Source: Anaerosalibacter massiliensis (GTDB lineage: Bacteria; Bacillota; Clostridia; Tissierellales; Sporanaerobacteraceae). From it: DNA of 64,000 nucleotides. Positions 18,873 through 27,842 of this stretch are shown piece by piece. Location: positions 1 through 64,000 of the forward strand of contig CCEZ01000049.1 in the NCBI GenBank assembly GCA_000751555.1, read 5' to 3'. The notes beneath the pieces were generated by a model that saw only the letters and a program-made list of their open reading frames with translations, had not been told where the DNA came from and did no database searches. The translations under genes were made by a program, and so were the position numbers. Position 1 is the first letter of the stretch. Every line of letters starts with the position of its first letter.

Positions 18873-19346
18873 TTATTTAAAAACTACTTCAAACTCTTCA
18901 TATACTATATTCATATCTTCATTAAACTGTTTTCCCACTTCTTTTAATTCTTCCGTAAAAAATTTAATATGGACATTTCTCCAATATTCTAAAGATTTAT
19001 CACCTTCACCTTCCATAATAGCAAACTCCTCGGTTACATATTTAAAAGGCAAAATTGTTACCTTTCTTGTCTTAATAATACATTGAGCTATTCCTTCCCA
19101 ATTTGTGATGATACTATATTCTCCTGGCCTAGGTAGTTGTTCATTGTCTAATGTATACCAATAATATAGAGAGCTAGTTCCTGTTTTCTCTCCTCTAATA
19201 ACTAAGTCTAGTAAATTATTTGCATCTTCTTCATTATTGCTAAAATACCAGGTACTATATTTTTTATTGATATTATTTCTATTTTCTCCTATAAAGAATA
19301 AATAACTTTCCCACATACTATCTACTGATTTATCTATATTAAGCAT
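18873..19346 (-). CDS. ASCH-domain protein (YhfF-like)
   Basis: The 157-aa protein matches the ASCH superfamily of small RNA-binding domains. The family's central signature is visible as VIRGEKTGTSSLYYWY, followed by LPRPGEYSIITNWEGIAQCIIKTRKV and the acidic C-terminal GEGDKSLEYWRNVHIKFF. It is a single gene with its own AAGGAGG site, probably monocistronic. ASCH proteins are linked to RNA processing or modified nucleosides; no specific substrate is implied. Confidence 0.82.
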   Translation of the reverse strand: MLNIDKSVDSMWESYLFFIGENRNNINKKYSTWYFSNNEEDANNLLDLVIRGEKTGTSSLYYWYTLDNEQLPRPGEYSIITNWEGIAQCIIKTRKVTILPFKYVTEEFAIMEGEGDKSLEYWRNVHIKFFTEELKEVGKQFNEDMNIVYEEFEVVFK

Positions 19347-19449
19347 ATTATTCGGTCCTCCTTAAGACAAAATATTTAGATAAATTTTATAATCTATATA
19401 TTCTACAATAATTAGATGAATCCTTTAATAAATTTCTTGTAATGTTTTG

Positions 19450-19458
19450 TGGTATAAT
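19450..19458 (+). promoter_or_regulatory. Extended -10 promoter for the hydrolase pair
   Basis: TGGTATAAT (TG-N-TATAAT) lies 32 nt upstream of the start codon at 19491. No good -35 box is visible at normal spacing, which is acceptable for an extended -10 promoter. It is one of few plus-strand promoters in the window. Confidence 0.5.
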
Positions 19459-19490
19459 ATTATAAATATGTATATTGAAAGGATAGAGCT

Positions 19491-20516
19491 ATGAATATTG
19501 ATTTTAAATATATAAAAAAAGAAATAGAATATGTTTCTGGATATATATTCAAGGGTAAAAATTATAGATGTAGCTATGTTAGATACAATACCCTTTATAA
19601 AAATCCTGCATCAGGTACTGAAAATGTTGAACTTTATAATTTTACACCTAGAGGTAATTCTAGGGCTTCAACTTTAGTTCTCCATGGTCTTGGAAGTAGA
19701 AATATAAAGTTTTTACTTTGGATTGGGCCTCATCTAGCTTCTGCTGGAGTAAATACTACTATTCTTATTTTACCTGGTAACTATACTAGAGTTGAAAATA
19801 ATTCTGTAAGCGGAAAAAGTTTCCTATACCCTGATATAGAAACAATGTATCAATTTTGGGAACATAGTGTTATAGATACATTAACTACTATTGATCTATT
19901 GGAACAAAAAAAGCTATGGAAAAATAATAATGTAGTAATGGGATACTGTTTAGGAGGTATGATCACAACAATAGTAGGCTCTATAGATAAGCGAATTAAT
20001 CATAAGCTATTTATGACAACTGGAGGTCATCTACCTAAAATACTTCACGAATCTCCTACAACAAACTTTGCAAGAAAATTATTTAATAGCGGTCATGAAC
20101 CCAGCTTTTATTTGAATAATAAAGAATATCTATATAATATTTATAATGATCAATTTCCTGAAGTAAGAAAAATGTCTTTTTCAGAAATTATAGATAATAA
20201 ATATATTCATCCTTTATTTAAAATAGATCCTATAGCTTATGCCCATTTACTTGATATGTCAGAAGTAACTTTTATAGATGCCTTATTTGATAATACCCTT
20301 CCCTTTGATTCACGAAAAATACTTTATAGAGAAATGGAAGGGGCAAAAAGAAGAGTTCTACCAATAAGCCATGTAAACTGGTTACCTTTCGAATATATAT
20401 TAGCTAAATATATACTTCATAAATTAAATATTAATGATAAAAAATCAAGAAAAGCCTTGTTACAAGGAGAAATAATTGAAAATCCCCTAGAGAAAGATAG
20501 TATAATAGGAAAATAA
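19491..20516 (+). CDS. Alpha/beta hydrolase with a cysteine nucleophile
   Basis: The 341-aa protein has the alpha/beta hydrolase oxyanion segment LVLHGLGSRN (about residue 63) and a nucleophile elbow GYCLGG at 151-156, so the nucleophile would be C153. A C-terminal PISHVNW supplies a candidate catalytic His. A Cys elbow of this exact form is known from dienelactone hydrolase. The rest of the sequence does not point to that activity, so the substrate is unknown. The stop codon overlaps the upstream-most start of the next hydrolase gene, so the two are cotranscribed. Confidence 0.75.
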   Translation: MNIDFKYIKKEIEYVSGYIFKGKNYRCSYVRYNTLYKNPASGTENVELYNFTPRGNSRASTLVLHGLGSRNIKFLLWIGPHLASAGVNTTILILPGNYTRVENNSVSGKSFLYPDIETMYQFWEHSVIDTLTTIDLLEQKKLWKNNNVVMGYCLGGMITTIVGSIDKRINHKLFMTTGGHLPKILHESPTTNFARKLFNSGHEPSFYLNNKEYLYNIYNDQFPEVRKMSFSEIIDNKYIHPLFKIDPIAYAHLLDMSEVTFIDALFDNTLPFDSRKILYREMEGAKRRVLPISHVNWLPFEYILAKYILHKLNINDKKSRKALLQGEIIENPLEKDSIIGK

Positions 20517-20527
20517 TGGAGGAAATT

Positions 20528-21514
20528 ATGAATAATCTAAAACAAAATTTTAAAAAATCTTTTTTCTTTGTAAATAAGATATATATATTTATTATTTTCA
20601 CCCTACTTACACTTATAGATTTCACCCTAGGTTTTTACTATTTCCTACTTTCTATAGCTATACTTATTGGAAAAACTCTTATTTCTCATCTGCCATTACA
20701 ACCAGAAAAACCTATTTCTTTTAAGACTTATACATATAAAAAGTTAAGTCACAAAAATTTAAAAATAGATATATGGTATCCAACAAAAAATAAAGAAAAA
20801 AAACTTCCACTGGTGTTTTTCTGTCATGGAGGTGGTTGGATATCTGGGTTTAGAAATCAACCTAACAATGTTTCTTGGTGTAAATTCTTAGCGTCTAAAA
20901 ATTTTTGCGTATCAAGTATTGACTATAGATATGGGATAAAAAATGATATGGAAGATATATTATGTGATTATAGCGATGCTTTGAAATTTATAAGAGAAAA
21001 TAACGAAAAATTAAATATAGATACAGATAATATAGTCCTGATGGGTTTATCTGCAGGAGGCCATCTTTCTTTATTATACTCAACTTATAATTCATATATG
21101 AAAAATGAAGAAAGAATTAAGGGAATAAAAGGTGTGGTAGCCTATTATTCCCCATCAGACTTAAATGACATATTCACTCCAGAAAATAAATCTTTATTTG
21201 CTAGATTTGCTACTAAAAAAACCTTAAAAGCAAAATCAGAAGAAAAAGAAGAAATATATTACTATTATTCCCCTCTTAAATGGATTTCAAATAATATGGT
21301 TCCATGTCTTATAGTTCATGGAAAACTAGATACTACTGTACCTTTTAGTTCATCTGTAAAACTTGCAAAAGAACTAAAAAGATATAATGTAGATTATGAA
21401 TTTGTTGTACATGAAAAGGGAGGACATTCTTTTGATACATTATTTAAGGATGACAAAACTATAGATATATTAGAAAAAACTTCAGAGTTTATAAAGAATT
21501 TAGTCCAACTATAA
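20528..21514 (+). CDS. Membrane-anchored alpha/beta hydrolase (lipase/esterase)
   Basis: This protein (328 aa) has an N-terminal hydrophobic stretch (about residues 15-50, one or two membrane helices). A carboxylesterase domain follows, with HGGGW at the oxyanion hole, GLSAGGH as nucleophile elbow, a candidate Asp in HGKLDTTVP and a His in EKGGHSFD. ATG at 20528 is preferred because GGAGG precedes it by 6 nt; an ATG at 20516 also exists. Unlike its upstream partner it has the usual Ser nucleophile. Its 3' end overlaps the convergent DUF3793 gene by 26 bp. Confidence 0.82.
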   Translation: MNNLKQNFKKSFFFVNKIYIFIIFTLLTLIDFTLGFYYFLLSIAILIGKTLISHLPLQPEKPISFKTYTYKKLSHKNLKIDIWYPTKNKEKKLPLVFFCHGGGWISGFRNQPNNVSWCKFLASKNFCVSSIDYRYGIKNDMEDILCDYSDALKFIRENNEKLNIDTDNIVLMGLSAGGHLSLLYSTYNSYMKNEERIKGIKGVVAYYSPSDLNDIFTPENKSLFARFATKKTLKAKSEEKEEIYYYYSPLKWISNNMVPCLIVHGKLDTTVPFSSSVKLAKELKRYNVDYEFVVHEKGGHSFDTLFKDDKTIDILEKTSEFIKNLVQL

Positions 21515-22103
21515 CTTTATTTGGATTGTTTATGATGGAATCCATGATTTTTATTTTAACCCTATCATAAGATTCAAATAATAGTTCAGCATTCTCTAAA
21601 TCATTATAAACTTTCCAATAACCTTTTGTAAGACATTTCTTATTTGGACATTTTATAAAATCTATTACATCAGAAATAGGGTATCCTAAAAATATACCAA
21701 TTTCATGTGGACATACTATTTTATATCTACCTCTTAGTATCTCTAAATTTTCCTGTATTGTATTATTAGGAGCATATCCAAACCTCTTCAAAAAAGTGCT
21801 GTTCTTTTCATCTTTTAAAATTTCTTTCATTTTAAACTTATTATAAAATAAAATATGCACACCATTTTTAGTTTCCTTTAACTCATAATAATCCAATGCA
21901 AAATACTTCTTTATTTTCGCCTTATATTTTTGTCAAATAACATATGTGTTTCTCTTATCATCTTTCCTAAAAACCATAAGAGAAGATGGCTTTAAACTTG
22001 CTATAGTTGGAGCTAAATTATAAGCCATTAACATAATTATATAATTTTTATTATCTAAAGTATGCATCTTATTTAAATAGGATTTAACAAAATCTAAGCT
22101 CAA
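21489..22103 (-). pseudogene. DUF3793 gene interrupted by an in-frame stop
   Basis: Reading from a TTG at 22103 (preceded by GGGGTGG) gives 205 codons including the stop, with one in-frame TGA at 21933-21935 (codon 57). Upstream of it lies LAPTIASLKPSSLMVFRK and downstream CPHEIGIFLGYPISDVIDFIK; both are hallmarks of DUF3793 proteins, which are often encoded next to iron-regulated flavodoxin genes as here. Only a 135-aa fragment starting at 21896 remains open. A sequencing error or recent nonsense mutation is more likely than recoding. The function of the family is unknown. Confidence 0.82.
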
Positions 22104-22132
22104 AAAACCACCCCATTTAATTTCTAAAAAAT

Positions 22133-22564
22133 TTATGAATTAACTAATTTCTTGCCAAGTTCTATGCAGCTACTTTCATCTTCATCTGATTCTGGAAAGC
22201 CGTTGATAATTAATCCATCTTGAATTAAATCTGCTCCATTGTCTTTCATTCTATCTTCCCACTCTCTCATCCATAGACCATCTCCCCAACCATAAGAACC
22301 AAATAGAGCTAGTTTTTTACCTGAAATTTTATCTTCTATGCTTTCAATAAAAGGTTGCATTTCTCCTTCTTCTAATTCTTCAGAACCCATAGATGGACAA
22401 CCTAGTGCAAGTGCTTCTGAGCTCAAAACATCTTCAATAGTAGCTTCACTTACAGATTTCATTTCTGCGTCTATACCTTTAGATTTTATTCCTTCTAAAA
22501 TTAATTCAGCCATTTTTTCAGTGTTACCAGTGCCACTCCAATATATTATATTTATTTTTGCCAT
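22133..22564 (-). CDS. Flavodoxin
   Basis: The 143-aa protein is a short-chain flavodoxin: an N-terminal MAKINIIYWSGTGNTEKMAEL phosphate loop, ALGCPSMGSEELEEGEMQPF for FMN contacts and FGSYGWGDGLWMREWEDRM for the 90s loop. It carries electrons at low potential in place of ferredoxin when iron is scarce. ATG at 22564 is chosen because GGAGGG precedes it by 6 nt. A Fur-like box lies 25 bp upstream, consistent with induction by iron limitation. The DUF3793 gene follows and is probably cotranscribed. Confidence 0.93.
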   Translation of the reverse strand: MAKINIIYWSGTGNTEKMAELILEGIKSKGIDAEMKSVSEATIEDVLSSEALALGCPSMGSEELEEGEMQPFIESIEDKISGKKLALFGSYGWGDGLWMREWEDRMKDNGADLIQDGLIINGFPESDEDESSCIELGKKLVNS

Positions 22565-22588
22565 GGAAATCCCTCCTATATTGTAATT

Positions 22589-22607
22589 GATAATGATTTT
22601 CACTTTC
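22589..22607. promoter_or_regulatory. Fur box upstream of flavodoxin
   Basis: GATAATGATTTTCACTTTC matches 15 of 19 positions of the classical Fur consensus GATAATGATAATCATTATC. It lies 25-43 bp upstream of the flavodoxin ATG. Iron-responsive control of flavodoxin is well established. Confidence 0.8.
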
Positions 22608-22675
22608 AGTTATAGTGTAATAGCTTCTAACAATTTTGTAAATACTATTTCTTTTAAATTTATTATGATTCTTTT

Positions 22676-22716
22676 TAAAAATAAACTTCTAGCTAAAGGC
22701 TAGAAGTTTATTTTTA
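22676..22716 (-). terminator. Intrinsic terminator of the lipoprotein operon
   Basis: AATAAACTTCTAGC and GCTAGAAGTTTATT form a perfect 14-bp stem with a 5-nt loop (22680-22693 and 22699-22712). T-runs lie on the minus-strand side, right after the lipoprotein stop codon. Confidence 0.92.
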
Positions 22717-22718
22717 CT

Positions 22719-24215
22719 TTATTCTTGTATTATAAATGCATTATTTTTCAAAAATTCTTTCTCCCATCTATCAACATATTTCCCTGTGGCCCACTCTGCC
22801 ATAACTACCGTTTCAGAATCATTAAGCTCTAATTCTCTTAATGGTTTTTTGGCAAGTTTCCCCTTTTCTATAGCATATGTTAATATTTTATTTGGAGTAA
22901 ATATTAAAGCAATATCTTCATTTGGAGAAGTAAAAGCATCTACTGCATCTGGTACCTTAAGTTTAATTGCATTCCAAGAAACTGCTAATTCATCATAAAG
23001 TACCAGTTCTTTAGGAGGAATAATTTTAATATTAAAATCTTTATATACATCTTTATTTCCTTCTAAAAAATTCAATCTGCCTTTCATAATCCAATGACCA
23101 TTTTTTCTTGCTAAACCAAAACTTTCTTCATTTGGTTTTATATCTAAATATTCACTTTCCACATTTCTATCTGATGAAAATTCTTTTGTTGCACTTTCAT
23201 AAAAAATTTGTTTCCCATTTTCTCCTGTAATATCTGATATCTTTATAGAATTGTCACTTCGCATATTATCTATAGGTAATGTCTCTAATCCTGTTTTCCC
23301 TGCAGGAAAATCTTCAACATATTCTAAAGATATATAGTCATTACCTATATAAACTATAGTATTAACCGAGTTTTTCGCAATTTTTTTTATTTCTTGAAGG
23401 GACTCTGTTTCAACAGGTTCTTTATTTATAGAATATGCATATAAACTTTCCTTTGAATTCTCATCAGTTTTATCAACACCAACTTTCCAAAAACCTGTCT
23501 TTCTTGGTAAAAATAAATCTTCCATTCCATAAATTCTATCTAAAGATTTATTCTCACTAGCTATCCAAATAGTCCTATACTTCCATCCTTCCATTTCATC
23601 TTTCGATTGACTATTATCTCGATATCTAAGACCTAATAATACTCCAGACTTTAATCCTTCATCACCCTTGTCTGCTAAATGATTATTACCATCCTTTTTG
23701 CAATCTTTTATATATTTTTCTAAGTCTTCTTCTTTCAATTCATCAGATATTTTTGTAAGATAAAAAAATCCGCCATCTATCTTGATAATTATTTTATCAT
23801 CATCTTCTTTAATAAACTCATAAAAAAATTTCTCTTCACTAGTTAAAGTTACTATTTGGACTTTCTTGCTCTTTATATTTAGATACTCAGGCTTTACTTT
23901 ATATTGATATAATAGATAATCTGATGAATCTACATTTTTAATCTTATAAGAAGGATTCAAACATAAATCATTTCCTATTACGGCAACCTTTTTATGAAAT
24001 ATGATTTCCTTATTTAATAATTCTCTTACTTTTTTCTCATTTAATATATCTTCATTAGATTTTTTATATCCCTCTATTTTCCACCTTCCTGAAATAGGAG
24101 GAGTATTGTTATTTGGAGGTTTGATTCTGTCAGCAGTTTCAATATTTCTAAACTCACAAGATGAAAAAAATATAGTTGAAATAACTAAGATAAATACCAA
24201 AATTAATTTTTTCAT
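22719..24215 (-). CDS. Lipoprotein of unknown function
   Basis: A signal peptide with lipobox (ILVISTIFFSSC, Cys at residue 20) anchors this 498-aa protein outside the membrane. The rest is hydrophilic, with two partly similar segments beginning ISGRWKIEGYKK and KTGFWKVGVDKT and a third reading NGHWIMKGRL; these are repeated beta-rich units of a kind seen in stress-response lipoproteins. No catalytic motif is seen. It overlaps the kinase gene upstream by 4 nt and is therefore cotranscribed with the two-component system, of which it may be a sensor accessory or output. Confidence 0.72.
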   Translation of the reverse strand: MKKLILVFILVISTIFFSSCEFRNIETADRIKPPNNNTPPISGRWKIEGYKKSNEDILNEKKVRELLNKEIIFHKKVAVIGNDLCLNPSYKIKNVDSSDYLLYQYKVKPEYLNIKSKKVQIVTLTSEEKFFYEFIKEDDDKIIIKIDGGFFYLTKISDELKEEDLEKYIKDCKKDGNNHLADKGDEGLKSGVLLGLRYRDNSQSKDEMEGWKYRTIWIASENKSLDRIYGMEDLFLPRKTGFWKVGVDKTDENSKESLYAYSINKEPVETESLQEIKKIAKNSVNTIVYIGNDYISLEYVEDFPAGKTGLETLPIDNMRSDNSIKISDITGENGKQIFYESATKEFSSDRNVESEYLDIKPNEESFGLARKNGHWIMKGRLNFLEGNKDVYKDFNIKIIPPKELVLYDELAVSWNAIKLKVPDAVDAFTSPNEDIALIFTPNKILTYAIEKGKLAKKPLRELELNDSETVVMAEWATGKYVDRWEKEFLKNNAFIIQE

Positions 24216-25612
24216 TTAATTAATTCCTCCTTGATAGGTAGGAACACAGATACTTTTGATCCTACATTTACTTCACTTTCTATTTGTATAAATCCTCCAT
24301 GAAGTTTAATTATTTCATCACATATAGATAAACCTAAACCACTATTAGATTTACTATTTCTCCCCTTATAAAATTTTTCTTTTACATAAGGTAAATCCTC
24401 TTTTAGAATACCACAACCACTGTCTTCTACACAGATTACAACATATTGTCTAACTACTTTAGCATAAAATAAAATTTCTCCTCCTTCAGGAGTAAATTTT
24501 AATGAATTATCTATTAAATTAATAAATACTTGTTTTATTCTATTTTCATCTCCTAAAATAACAGGTAGTTCTTCTTTAACATTCATATTAAAATTTATAT
24601 TCTTTAAGTTTGCTCTAGGTGTCAATTGCTTATAAATATGTTTCATTGCTTTATCTATAGACATTTCCTCTTTATTTAAAATAATTCTACCAGAGACGAA
24701 TCTAGAAAAATCTAATAGTTCTTCTACCATATGAGTCAATCTATCGCTTTCTTTTTCTATAATATCTAATCCATCTTCCAATAACGGATTTTCAGGTAAA
24801 TCCTCAGTTTTTAATGTGATAGCCCATCCTTTTATAGAAGTTAGAGGAGTTCTAAGCTCATGAGATATAGAAGATATAAAATCATTCTTAAGTTGTTCTT
24901 TCTTAATAAGCTCCTCTGCCATATAGTTTAAAGTATCAGAAAGTTTTCCAATCTCATCATCATACTTTTTATGGCTTCGTACTTTTAGCTGTCCATCAGC
25001 CATTTTTTCTGCAACTTCTGTCACTTTTTTTAAAGGCTTTACAATTGTATTTGAAAGAAATATACTTACTAGTCCAGAAATTAATATAACTATAAATCCT
25101 ATCCAAAGAAGTACCAAAGATATATTTTTTATGGTTTTATTTGTTGGACTAAGAGAAGTTACAAATCTCATTGTCCCTATAACATTTCCATTATACATAA
25201 GAGGGTAGGATACAGCCATTACTGGAGATGAGTCATAGCTTACATCTCCAATCCATGTCCCTTTTTTCCCATTCTCAGATTTTAACACATCAGAGGTTTT
25301 AATAACATCTGGATGAACTACTCCTATAGAGTCCATTAATACATTACCATTTAAGTCCAATATTTGAACCTGAGCATTAGTCTGCTTCCAAAAAATATCT
25401 ACATCATCATTTATTAAGCTTTCTAAAGAGGAAGAAGAGAAATATCTTGAATAAAAATCTGATGATAACTGTATTTGGTTTGATAAAACATCTTCTAAAC
25501 TTTTATAATAATATTGCTTAACCGCATTTAATAAAACCAATTCTAATATGACTACAGTAATAACAATTACAAGCATAAAATTACCTACTAATCTAGTCTT
25601 TATACTTTTCAT
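24212..25612 (-). CDS. OmpR-type partner sensor histidine kinase
   Basis: The 466-aa kinase has two transmembrane helices (about 8-30 and 165-190) flanking an extracellular sensor, then a HAMP domain, a HisKA helix with FISSISHELRTPLTSIKGW (phosphoacceptor His near residue 250) and a HATPase domain (N box IDNSLKF, G1 DSGCGI, G2 GLGLSI). Its regulator lies 8 nt upstream and the lipoprotein overlaps downstream by 4 nt, so all three act as one operon. The sensor loop (about 130 residues) could detect envelope stress; the stimulus is unknown. Confidence 0.93.
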   Translation of the reverse strand: MKSIKTRLVGNFMLVIVITVVILELVLLNAVKQYYYKSLEDVLSNQIQLSSDFYSRYFSSSSLESLINDDVDIFWKQTNAQVQILDLNGNVLMDSIGVVHPDVIKTSDVLKSENGKKGTWIGDVSYDSSPVMAVSYPLMYNGNVIGTMRFVTSLSPTNKTIKNISLVLLWIGFIVILISGLVSIFLSNTIVKPLKKVTEVAEKMADGQLKVRSHKKYDDEIGKLSDTLNYMAEELIKKEQLKNDFISSISHELRTPLTSIKGWAITLKTEDLPENPLLEDGLDIIEKESDRLTHMVEELLDFSRFVSGRIILNKEEMSIDKAMKHIYKQLTPRANLKNINFNMNVKEELPVILGDENRIKQVFINLIDNSLKFTPEGGEILFYAKVVRQYVVICVEDSGCGILKEDLPYVKEKFYKGRNSKSNSGLGLSICDEIIKLHGGFIQIESEVNVGSKVSVFLPIKEELIK

Positions 25613-25620
25613 AATTTTTT

Positions 25621-26331
25621 CTAATCATCCTCTCTTTTCCGCCACCTGTATCCAACTCCCCAAACAGTTTGTATATATTCAGGTTTACTTGGATTATCTT
25701 CAATTTTTGCTCTCAATCTTCTAATATTTACATCTACAATCTTTGGATCTCCAAAAAAATCATATCCCCAAACCCAATTAAGTATCTCATCTCTTTTAAA
25801 TGCTTTCCCTGGATTTTCTATAAATATTTTTATAATAGCATATTCAGTAGGTGTAACCTCTATCTCACTATTATTTTTATAAAATTTTCTAGAATAGGTA
25901 TCTACTTTATAAGGTCCCTGAACAATAATGTCATTATTTTCTTCTACCTTAGCCATATCAATTCTTCTTATTAAAGATTTAACTCTTAGAACTAATTCCA
26001 TAGGATTAAAAGGTTTTACCATATAATCATCAGTTCCATATTCAAGTCCCATTATTTTATCTACATCTTGGCTCTTTGCTGTCAGCATAATTATACCAAT
26101 TGTAGGATATTCCTTTCTTAAAATTTTGCACACCTCATAGCCATCTATTCCTGGAAGCATAATATCTAAAATTACTATATCAATTTGTTTCTCTCTAGCC
26201 TTCTTAAGTCCTTCTTCTCCCGTAGAAGCTTCTATTACGGAAAAATTATTTCTTTCTAAATTTATTTCAATAAATTTTCTAATAGATTCTTCATCTTCTA
26301 CTATTAATATCGTATGTTTTTTATCCTTCAT
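25621..26331 (-). CDS. OmpR/PhoB-family response regulator
   Basis: The 236-aa regulator has a receiver domain (acidic EDEES pocket, phosphoacceptor Asp in IVILDIMLPG, Lys in YMVKPF) and a winged-helix C terminus with TPTEYAIIKIF and the terminal VWGVGYRW. ATG at 26331 is preferred over a GTG at 26343 that lies within the GGAGTGG ribosome site. It is the first gene of the RR-HK-lipoprotein operon. A strong bidirectional terminator separates it from the ABC genes upstream on the chromosome. Confidence 0.92.
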   Translation of the reverse strand: MKDKKHTILIVEDEESIRKFIEINLERNNFSVIEASTGEEGLKKAREKQIDIVILDIMLPGIDGYEVCKILRKEYPTIGIIMLTAKSQDVDKIMGLEYGTDDYMVKPFNPMELVLRVKSLIRRIDMAKVEENNDIIVQGPYKVDTYSRKFYKNNSEIEVTPTEYAIIKIFIENPGKAFKRDEILNWVWGYDFFGDPKIVDVNIRRLRAKIEDNPSKPEYIQTVWGVGYRWRKREDD

Positions 26332-26420
26332 CAATCTAACCACTCCAGTACAAAATTGTATATCAATTTATATTTTAATTATAACATTAATATAATAAAA
26401 ATTTATGACATAAATATTAC

Positions 26421-26470
26421 AAAAAAACTCCCTCTAATTTATTTTATGAATAAATTAAAGGGAGTTTTTT
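26421..26470. terminator. Bidirectional intrinsic terminator
   Basis: AAAAAACTCCCT and AGGGAGTTTTTT flank a long AT stem (AATTTATT / AATAAATT). It is flanked by A- and T-runs on both sides. It terminates the ABC operon ending at 26509 before the two-component operon. Confidence 0.92.
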
Positions 26471-26508
26471 ATAATTCAATACTTCCAAGTGAAAACTTCA
26501 ACAAAGAA

Positions 26509-27156
26509 CTAATTCTTGATAGTTTCTTCCTTTACAATTTTTCCTGTCTGCATTTTATATGTTTTATCACATAATAATTTAATATCTTCTATATTATGAG
26601 AAGTTAAAATTATGGTTTTACCGTCTTTCTTTAGGTCCAATAGAATATTCCTAACATCTTTCACTCCTGATTCATCAAGACCATTAAATGGTTCATCTAG
26701 TATGATTAACTCCGGGTCTTCCATAATGGCTTGTGCAATTCCTAGCCTTTGTTTCATACCTAAAGAATAGGTTTTCACAGGTTTTTTCATTTCTGGATCT
26801 AGTCCTAATAATCGTATAGTACTTCTAACTTTATCACTATCAATTTTATTTTGTATTTTTGCTAAATACATAAGGTTATCATATCCAGAAAGATGACCTA
26901 AAAATCCAGGACGTTCAATAATTATTCCCATGTTACTTGGAAAAGAAATGTCTTTATGTAATTCTTTATTATTCACTATTACCTCGCCAGTATCTGGAAT
27001 AACAAGTCCTGCAATAATTCTCAGTAACATGGTTTTTCCACTTCCATTCGTTCCTATGACCCCATAAGTCTTACCTTTAGTCATAGATAAGTTTATGTTG
27101 TCCAAAACTTTTACACCTTTAAAACTTTTATTTATATTATTTAGTTTAATATACAC
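26509..27156 (-). CDS. ABC transporter ATP-binding protein (peptide/bacteriocin type)
   Basis: The 215-aa ATPase has Walker A GTNGSGKTM, the signature YSLGMKQRLG, Walker B LIILDEPFNGLD and switch His in LTSHN. Sequence and length resemble the small F-subunit of lantibiotic-immunity-type exporters. It overlaps the permease gene 27146-27835 by 11 nt, and three membrane genes precede it. This is a complete four-gene exporter, possibly for self-protection or peptide export. Confidence 0.88.
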   Translation of the reverse strand: MYIKLNNINKSFKGVKVLDNINLSMTKGKTYGVIGTNGSGKTMLLRIIAGLVIPDTGEVIVNNKELHKDISFPSNMGIIIERPGFLGHLSGYDNLMYLAKIQNKIDSDKVRSTIRLLGLDPEMKKPVKTYSLGMKQRLGIAQAIMEDPELIILDEPFNGLDESGVKDVRNILLDLKKDGKTIILTSHNIEDIKLLCDKTYKMQTGKIVKEETIKN

Positions 27157-27835
27157 CTATATCGAACCTTTCTATTTTTTTATATATTATCATTGAGGAT
27201 ATTATAGTAATAATAATTACTAATATAGTACGGACTACATCGACTGCTAAACTAGTTTTATTAAGTCCCATTCCTATTGGTACTATAAGCAAATATTTAA
27301 TAAGATTGTTAGTAACTAAAGTAGACATAATCGCTATAGCAACAACTATTATAAAAGATTTATTAGTACCTAAGAACATAGAAAAAAGCATTTGAATCAC
27401 CACAATCATGCTGTAAAAAAAATACCCTGTTATAAAAGTAATCAGAAGATTTACACTCAAAATATCTGTAATATTATTTTTAAAATATATGCTTAAAATT
27501 ACACTTAGAAACATGATAATAGACCAAAACATAAACACACAAAAATATAGCCCTTTAAATATACTTATTGATAATTTTTTTCTACTATTAAATCTAGTAG
27601 TAATAGTACAAAAGTTCTTTTCTAATATAAAAGATAAATAGTCTGAAGTAATACTTAGTAACAATGTTATTGGTAAAAAGAACTTTGCCCTATCAAAAAA
27701 CGAATAAAATTCTATATTTCCTAATATACTATCCACCAAGTTACTATATGATGGATTTTCAACTAAAATCAAATAAAACAAAAATAACAATATTAAATTT
27801 GATAATAATAATCTTTTTTTTATTTTATATACCAT
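27146..27835 (-). CDS. ABC transporter membrane subunit, unknown substrate
   Basis: The 229-aa protein has about six hydrophobic helices. It lacks clear sequence identity to a named family. Its overlap with the ATPase gene and the two further membrane genes upstream mark it as a subunit of the same exporter. Content is strongly AT-rich with Ile/Phe/Leu-rich helices. Confidence 0.72.
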   Translation of the reverse strand: MVYKIKKRLLLSNLILLFLFYLILVENPSYSNLVDSILGNIEFYSFFDRAKFFLPITLLLSITSDYLSFILEKNFCTITTRFNSRKKLSISIFKGLYFCVFMFWSIIMFLSVILSIYFKNNITDILSVNLLITFITGYFFYSMIVVIQMLFSMFLGTNKSFIIVVAIAIMSTLVTNNLIKYLLIVPIGMGLNKTSLAVDVVRTILVIIITIISSMIIYKKIERFDIGVY

Positions 27836-27842
27836 ACTTCAC

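Noticed and set aside
19941-19960. PHA synthase identity suggested by the Cys nucleophile elbow
   Set aside because: The rest of the protein lacks other PhaC features and is short; the elbow matches dienelactone hydrolase at least as well.
21933-21935. Selenocysteine at the DUF3793 TGA
   Set aside because: No hairpin follows the TGA as a bacterial SECIS would require and the family is not a known selenoprotein family.
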